Source of the DNA: Thiobacillus sp.
GTDB lineage: Bacteria; Pseudomonadota; Gammaproteobacteria; Burkholderiales; Thiobacillaceae
Direction: 5' to 3'
Assembly: GCA_019459055.1 (NCBI GenBank)
Contig: JAIBEI010000043.1
Span: 1-64,000 of the forward strand
Length of the DNA stretch: 64,000 bases
The notes under the pieces were generated by a model. The model was not told the origin of the DNA. It made no database searches and saw nothing but the letters and a program-made list of their open reading frames with translations. Shown one piece after another: positions 61,450 through 64,000 of the stretch; position 1 is the first letter of the stretch; each line of letters starts with the position of its first letter. Made by a program: the position numbers and the translations under genes.

Positions 61450-62157
61450 GTGGCGAGAACGACATCCAGCGTGCTGATCACCGGCGCCAACCGGGGTCTC
61501 GGTCTGGAATGGGCGCGGCAGTACGCCGAGGCCGGCTGGCGGGTCTATGCCAGTTGTCGCCGCCCGGCGGAGGCCGGGGAACTCAATGCCCTGGCTGGCA
61601 GGCATCCGCAGTTGAGCGTGCACCGTCTCGACGTCACCGACAGCGAGCAGCTGCGCACCCTGCAGCTCGACCTGGAGGAAGCGCGGATCGACGTCCTGCT
61701 CAACAATGCCGGCGTGTACCTGGACAAGTTCATGGGCGACCTCGACGGGATCGACTATGAAGTCTGGTTGCGCACCTTCGCCGTCAACACCCTGGGGGCG
61801 GTGCGGGTGACCGAGGCATTGGCCGGGCAGGTGGCCGCCAGCGAAAAAAAGCGGGTCGTGGCGATCAGCAGCCACATGGGTTCCATCGCCGAGATCGCGG
61901 CGCCCGGCAACTACGCCTACCGTTCCAGCAAGGCGGCCCTGAATGCCGCCATGAAAGGCCTCTCGCATGCGCTCGCGCAACGCGGCATCGGCGTGCTGCT
62001 CCTGCATCCGGGCTGGGTGAGAACCCGCATGGGCGGGCCAGATGCGCCGCTCACGCCGGCGCAGAGCGTCCATGGCATGCGCGCCCTGGTGGAGAATTTC
62101 AGGCCGGAAATGAACACCCGCTTCTTCCGCTACGACGGAACCGAGATTCCGTGGTGA
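61450..62157 (+). CDS. Short-chain dehydrogenase/reductase
   Basis: 235 residues. Cofactor motif VLITGANRGLGLEWARQYA, DVLLNNAGVYLDKF, catalytic Ser in VAISSHMGSIAE and Tyr-x3-Lys in YAYRSSKAALNAAMKGL, then the C-terminal HPGWVRTRMGG. GTG start at 61450. The tail KPGWVRT-type pattern and lack of a C-terminal extension fit the C-factor/CsgA-like SDR group. Substrate unknown; the upstream HMA-like gene is probably co-transcribed. Confidence 0.87.
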   Translation: MARTTSSVLITGANRGLGLEWARQYAEAGWRVYASCRRPAEAGELNALAGRHPQLSVHRLDVTDSEQLRTLQLDLEEARIDVLLNNAGVYLDKFMGDLDGIDYEVWLRTFAVNTLGAVRVTEALAGQVAASEKKRVVAISSHMGSIAEIAAPGNYAYRSSKAALNAAMKGLSHALAQRGIGVLLLHPGWVRTRMGGPDAPLTPAQSVHGMRALVENFRPEMNTRFFRYDGTEIPW

Positions 62158-62197
62158 GCGGGGTTTCCCGACCGGCGCTCGAAGGCGGGTTCGCCTC

Positions 62198-64000
62198 TTA
62201 CAGCCTGGCGTGGTCCGGCGCTTCGGGGCCGAGCCATGCCTCGGCGAACTGACCGCGCGCTGCGGCGGCCGCATCCTTTTGGCCGAGGCGCGCATAGCTT
62301 GCCGCCAGGCCATGGAGCGCCCAGCCGTTGTTGGGCGCGCGCAGCAGGCTTTGGCGGAACACCGCAACCGCCTCGTCCGCCTTTCCGGCGGCTAGCAGCA
62401 CGGCACCCAGCGACTGGCGCACGGGGTAGTACCAGTAGGGCGGTTCCGTGTAGGCAAGCTTGTCTTCCAGCGCCACCGCCTGCTCGAACTCGGCGCGTGC
62501 CCGCGCCCAGCTTCCGTGGGACTGGGCGATGCGGCCCAGCACCACATGGCGCGCCAGTTCGATCACGTCCGGCGCCGGCACACCGTTGTCCACCAGGGCG
62601 GAAAAGTCGCTGCCTTGAGCCAGTTTCAGCATGGCGTCCGCCTCTGCCTGAGCGGCCGCATGCTCGCCGCGCCAGGCGTGCGCCACGCCGCGCGCGTAAT
62701 GCCACATCGCCTTGATATAGGGGAGTTCATCCCCGGGGTCGGGCAGGGCGAGTGTGGTGTCGGCCGTGCTGAACTGGACATGGGCAAAATAGGGCGCCAC
62801 CAGGATGGGCTGCACCCAGGCGATGCGGCGTCCGGCATCGACGCTGACCACGCGCGCGAGCTTTTCCGCAGCGGCGACGGCGGTGGTGCCGTCACCCGCC
62901 ATTTGCGCCGAGGTCATCAGGGAATGGATGTTGTGCGGGTAGTAGGCAAGCGGGTAGATACCGTCGGGCCGGGCCCGGGCGATATAGGCCTCGTCCGCCG
63001 CCACCGCGCGCTGGTTCGCCCGCACCGCGTCCTTGTACTGGCCGACGCGGTAGAAGATGTGAAACGGCATGTGCACGATGTGTCCGGCGCCGGGCATCAG
63101 GCTGCCGAGCTTGCGGGCGTAAGGCAGCGCCCGCCCGGGGTTGGTGGAGGCTTCGACCATGTGGATGTAGAAGTGGATGGCGCCGGGGTGGTCGGTCCGC
63201 CGCAGCACGCCTTCCAGCAGTGCGAGAATCTCGGCCGTGCGCCCCTTGGGACGCGCGCCGGCCGCCTCCCAGTATTCCCACGGCGACAGATCCATCAAGG
63301 ACTCGGCATAGAGCACCGCAATGTCGGCGTCGTGCGGGAAGCGCGCCGCCACCTTGGCCATCGCCGCGGCATAGGCGGCGTCCAGCGTGGCGCGCTCGGC
63401 GGCCGCGTCGCTGGAATAGCGCTGGGCGAGCGCCGCGATGAGGGCGCGTTCCCTGGCGCTGGCCTGGGGCGCCAGCCGTTGCGCCTGGGCGAGCGCGGCC
63501 AGCGCGGCGGCGTTGGCCTGCGGGTCCATGGGGGCATTGATGTTCGGCCCCAGCACCAGCGCCTCGCCCCAGTAACACAGGGCGCAGTCCGGATCCAGCG
63601 CGTAGGCCTGGCGGAACGCCCGCGCCGCTTCGGCGTGGTTGAACGCGTAGGCAAGATTCAGCCCTTGGTCGAAATAACGCTGGGCCAGCGCTTGCGAGGT
63701 GCTCACCGCAAAATGCAGGCGCCCGAGGTTTTCCCACAGCGGCGGTGCGACAAAAGCGGCCGTCGCGCCGGCAGGCACGCCGGTCGGGAAGGGGCGAACC
63801 TCGGTCTTGGCGGCGGCGAGCTTTTGGTAATAGCCCATGAGGCGCCGGCCGCGGTCGCCGTCCACGCAGGCGCGACCCTGCGCCTGCAGCAGCGGGTCGA
63901 AATCGGGGGGGGCCGCGGCCGGGCCGGTGGATTGCACCGTGAGCAGGGCCGTTGTAAGCAGGCCTGCGGCGGTCAGTGTGGAAGATAGGGACGGGATGGA
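62198..64000 (-). CDS. Secreted TPR-repeat protein, 5' end outside the window
   Basis: At least 600 residues, running off the right edge: the frame stays open through 64000 and the first visible residues (SIPSLSSTLTAAGLLTTALLTVQS) look like part of a signal peptide. TPR-like repeats: LAYAFNHAEAARAFRQAYALDPDCALCYW, AGKADEAVAVFRQSLLRAPNNGWALHGLA, plus the conserved HFYIHMVEASTNPGRALPYA and HMPFHIFYRVGQYKDAV. This His-rich arrangement is common in uncharacterised periplasmic TPR proteins. A GTG at 63937 is an alternative internal start but the signal-like sequence argues against it. Confidence 0.75.
   Translation of the reverse strand, partial: SIPSLSSTLTAAGLLTTALLTVQSTGPAAAPPDFDPLLQAQGRACVDGDRGRRLMGYYQKLAAAKTEVRPFPTGVPAGATAAFVAPPLWENLGRLHFAVSTSQALAQRYFDQGLNLAYAFNHAEAARAFRQAYALDPDCALCYWGEALVLGPNINAPMDPQANAAALAALAQAQRLAPQASARERALIAALAQRYSSDAAAERATLDAAYAAAMAKVAARFPHDADIAVLYAESLMDLSPWEYWEAAGARPKGRTAEILALLEGVLRRTDHPGAIHFYIHMVEASTNPGRALPYARKLGSLMPGAGHIVHMPFHIFYRVGQYKDAVRANQRAVAADEAYIARARPDGIYPLAYYPHNIHSLMTSAQMAGDGTTAVAAAEKLARVVSVDAGRRIAWVQPILVAPYFAHVQFSTADTTLALPDPGDELPYIKAMWHYARGVAHAWRGEHAAAQAEADAMLKLAQGSDFSALVDNGVPAPDVIELARHVVLGRIAQSHGSWARARAEFEQAVALEDKLAYTEPPYWYYPVRQSLGAVLLAAGKADEAVAVFRQSLLRAPNNGWALHGLAASYARLGQKDAAAAARGQFAEAWLGPEAPDHARL

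Overview
The window is high-GC DNA from a Gram-negative bacterium, most likely a betaproteobacterium of the Nitrosomonadales/Thiobacillaceae/Rhodocyclales type. That placement is inferred from general protein flavour: MipA/OmpV, PagL, an RpoS-like sigma factor, a BCAM0308-type protein, an XanB2-like chorismatase and TrkAH. No rRNA, tRNA or CRISPR array was seen. Coding density is high, with many 1- and 4-base start/stop overlaps. Intergenic gaps are littered with short dispersed palindromic repeats.

Layout. 0.1-2 kb: MscS channel and a glycine-zipper lipoprotein. 2.4-16.5 kb: a c-di-GMP block of three large GGDEF-EAL proteins, one carrying an integrase-type arm DNA-binding domain and one coupled to a periplasmic binding protein. 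Between them lie a HicA-like toxin, an APH/P-loop kinase and a DksA-like protein. 16.6-20.1 kb: an overlapping GCS2 ligase / RimK-type ATP-grasp / C39 peptidase operon. 20.1-25.7 kb: small stress and housekeeping genes (BCAM0308, DJ-1/PfpI, a second APH-like protein, a PRPP synthetase homologue, an HPF-cold-shock fusion, an EF-hand protein). 26.2-34.4 kb: a CheB-CheR-PAS histidine kinase with a FixJ-type regulator, the RpoS-like sigma factor, a PAS-GGDEF protein and a mannose-1-phosphate guanylyltransferase homologue.

34.4-38.2 kb is an accessory island of visibly lower GC. It holds a frameshifted phosphoglycerate-mutase-like pseudogene, the 3' end of a group II intron, a TPR-secretin fusion, a secreted cysteine-rich protein, transposase debris and a 166-bp MITE-like element. 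38.2-45 kb (minus strand) is an operon of TVP38-family membrane protein, (alpha/alpha)6 glycoside hydrolase, glycosyltransferase and a two-phosphoesterase fusion. 45.3-47.4 kb: TrkH/TrkA potassium uptake. 47.6-52.6 kb: a coupled run of chorismatase, MipA, acyltransferase, GT2, methyltransferase and PagL, suggesting aromatic/envelope lipid chemistry. 52.9-58.8 kb: dodecin, an output-less membrane sensor, divergent glgX/glgC and acetate kinase. 58.8-64 kb: a fifth c-di-GMP protein, a small HMA-like protein, an SDR and a TPR protein that runs off the right end.

The main theme is signal integration. Five proteins have intact GGDEF and I-site motifs, four of them also with intact EAL motifs, and they carry very different input modules. 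They sit beside general-stress control (RpoS-like, DksA-like, HPF-like) and storage and overflow carbon metabolism (glgX, glgC, ackA). The strongest candidates for something undescribed are the arm-domain/GGDEF-EAL fusion, the TPR-secretin with its cysteine-rich partner, and the GCS2-RimK-C39 operon. All functional statements come from reading motifs by eye; no database search was run.
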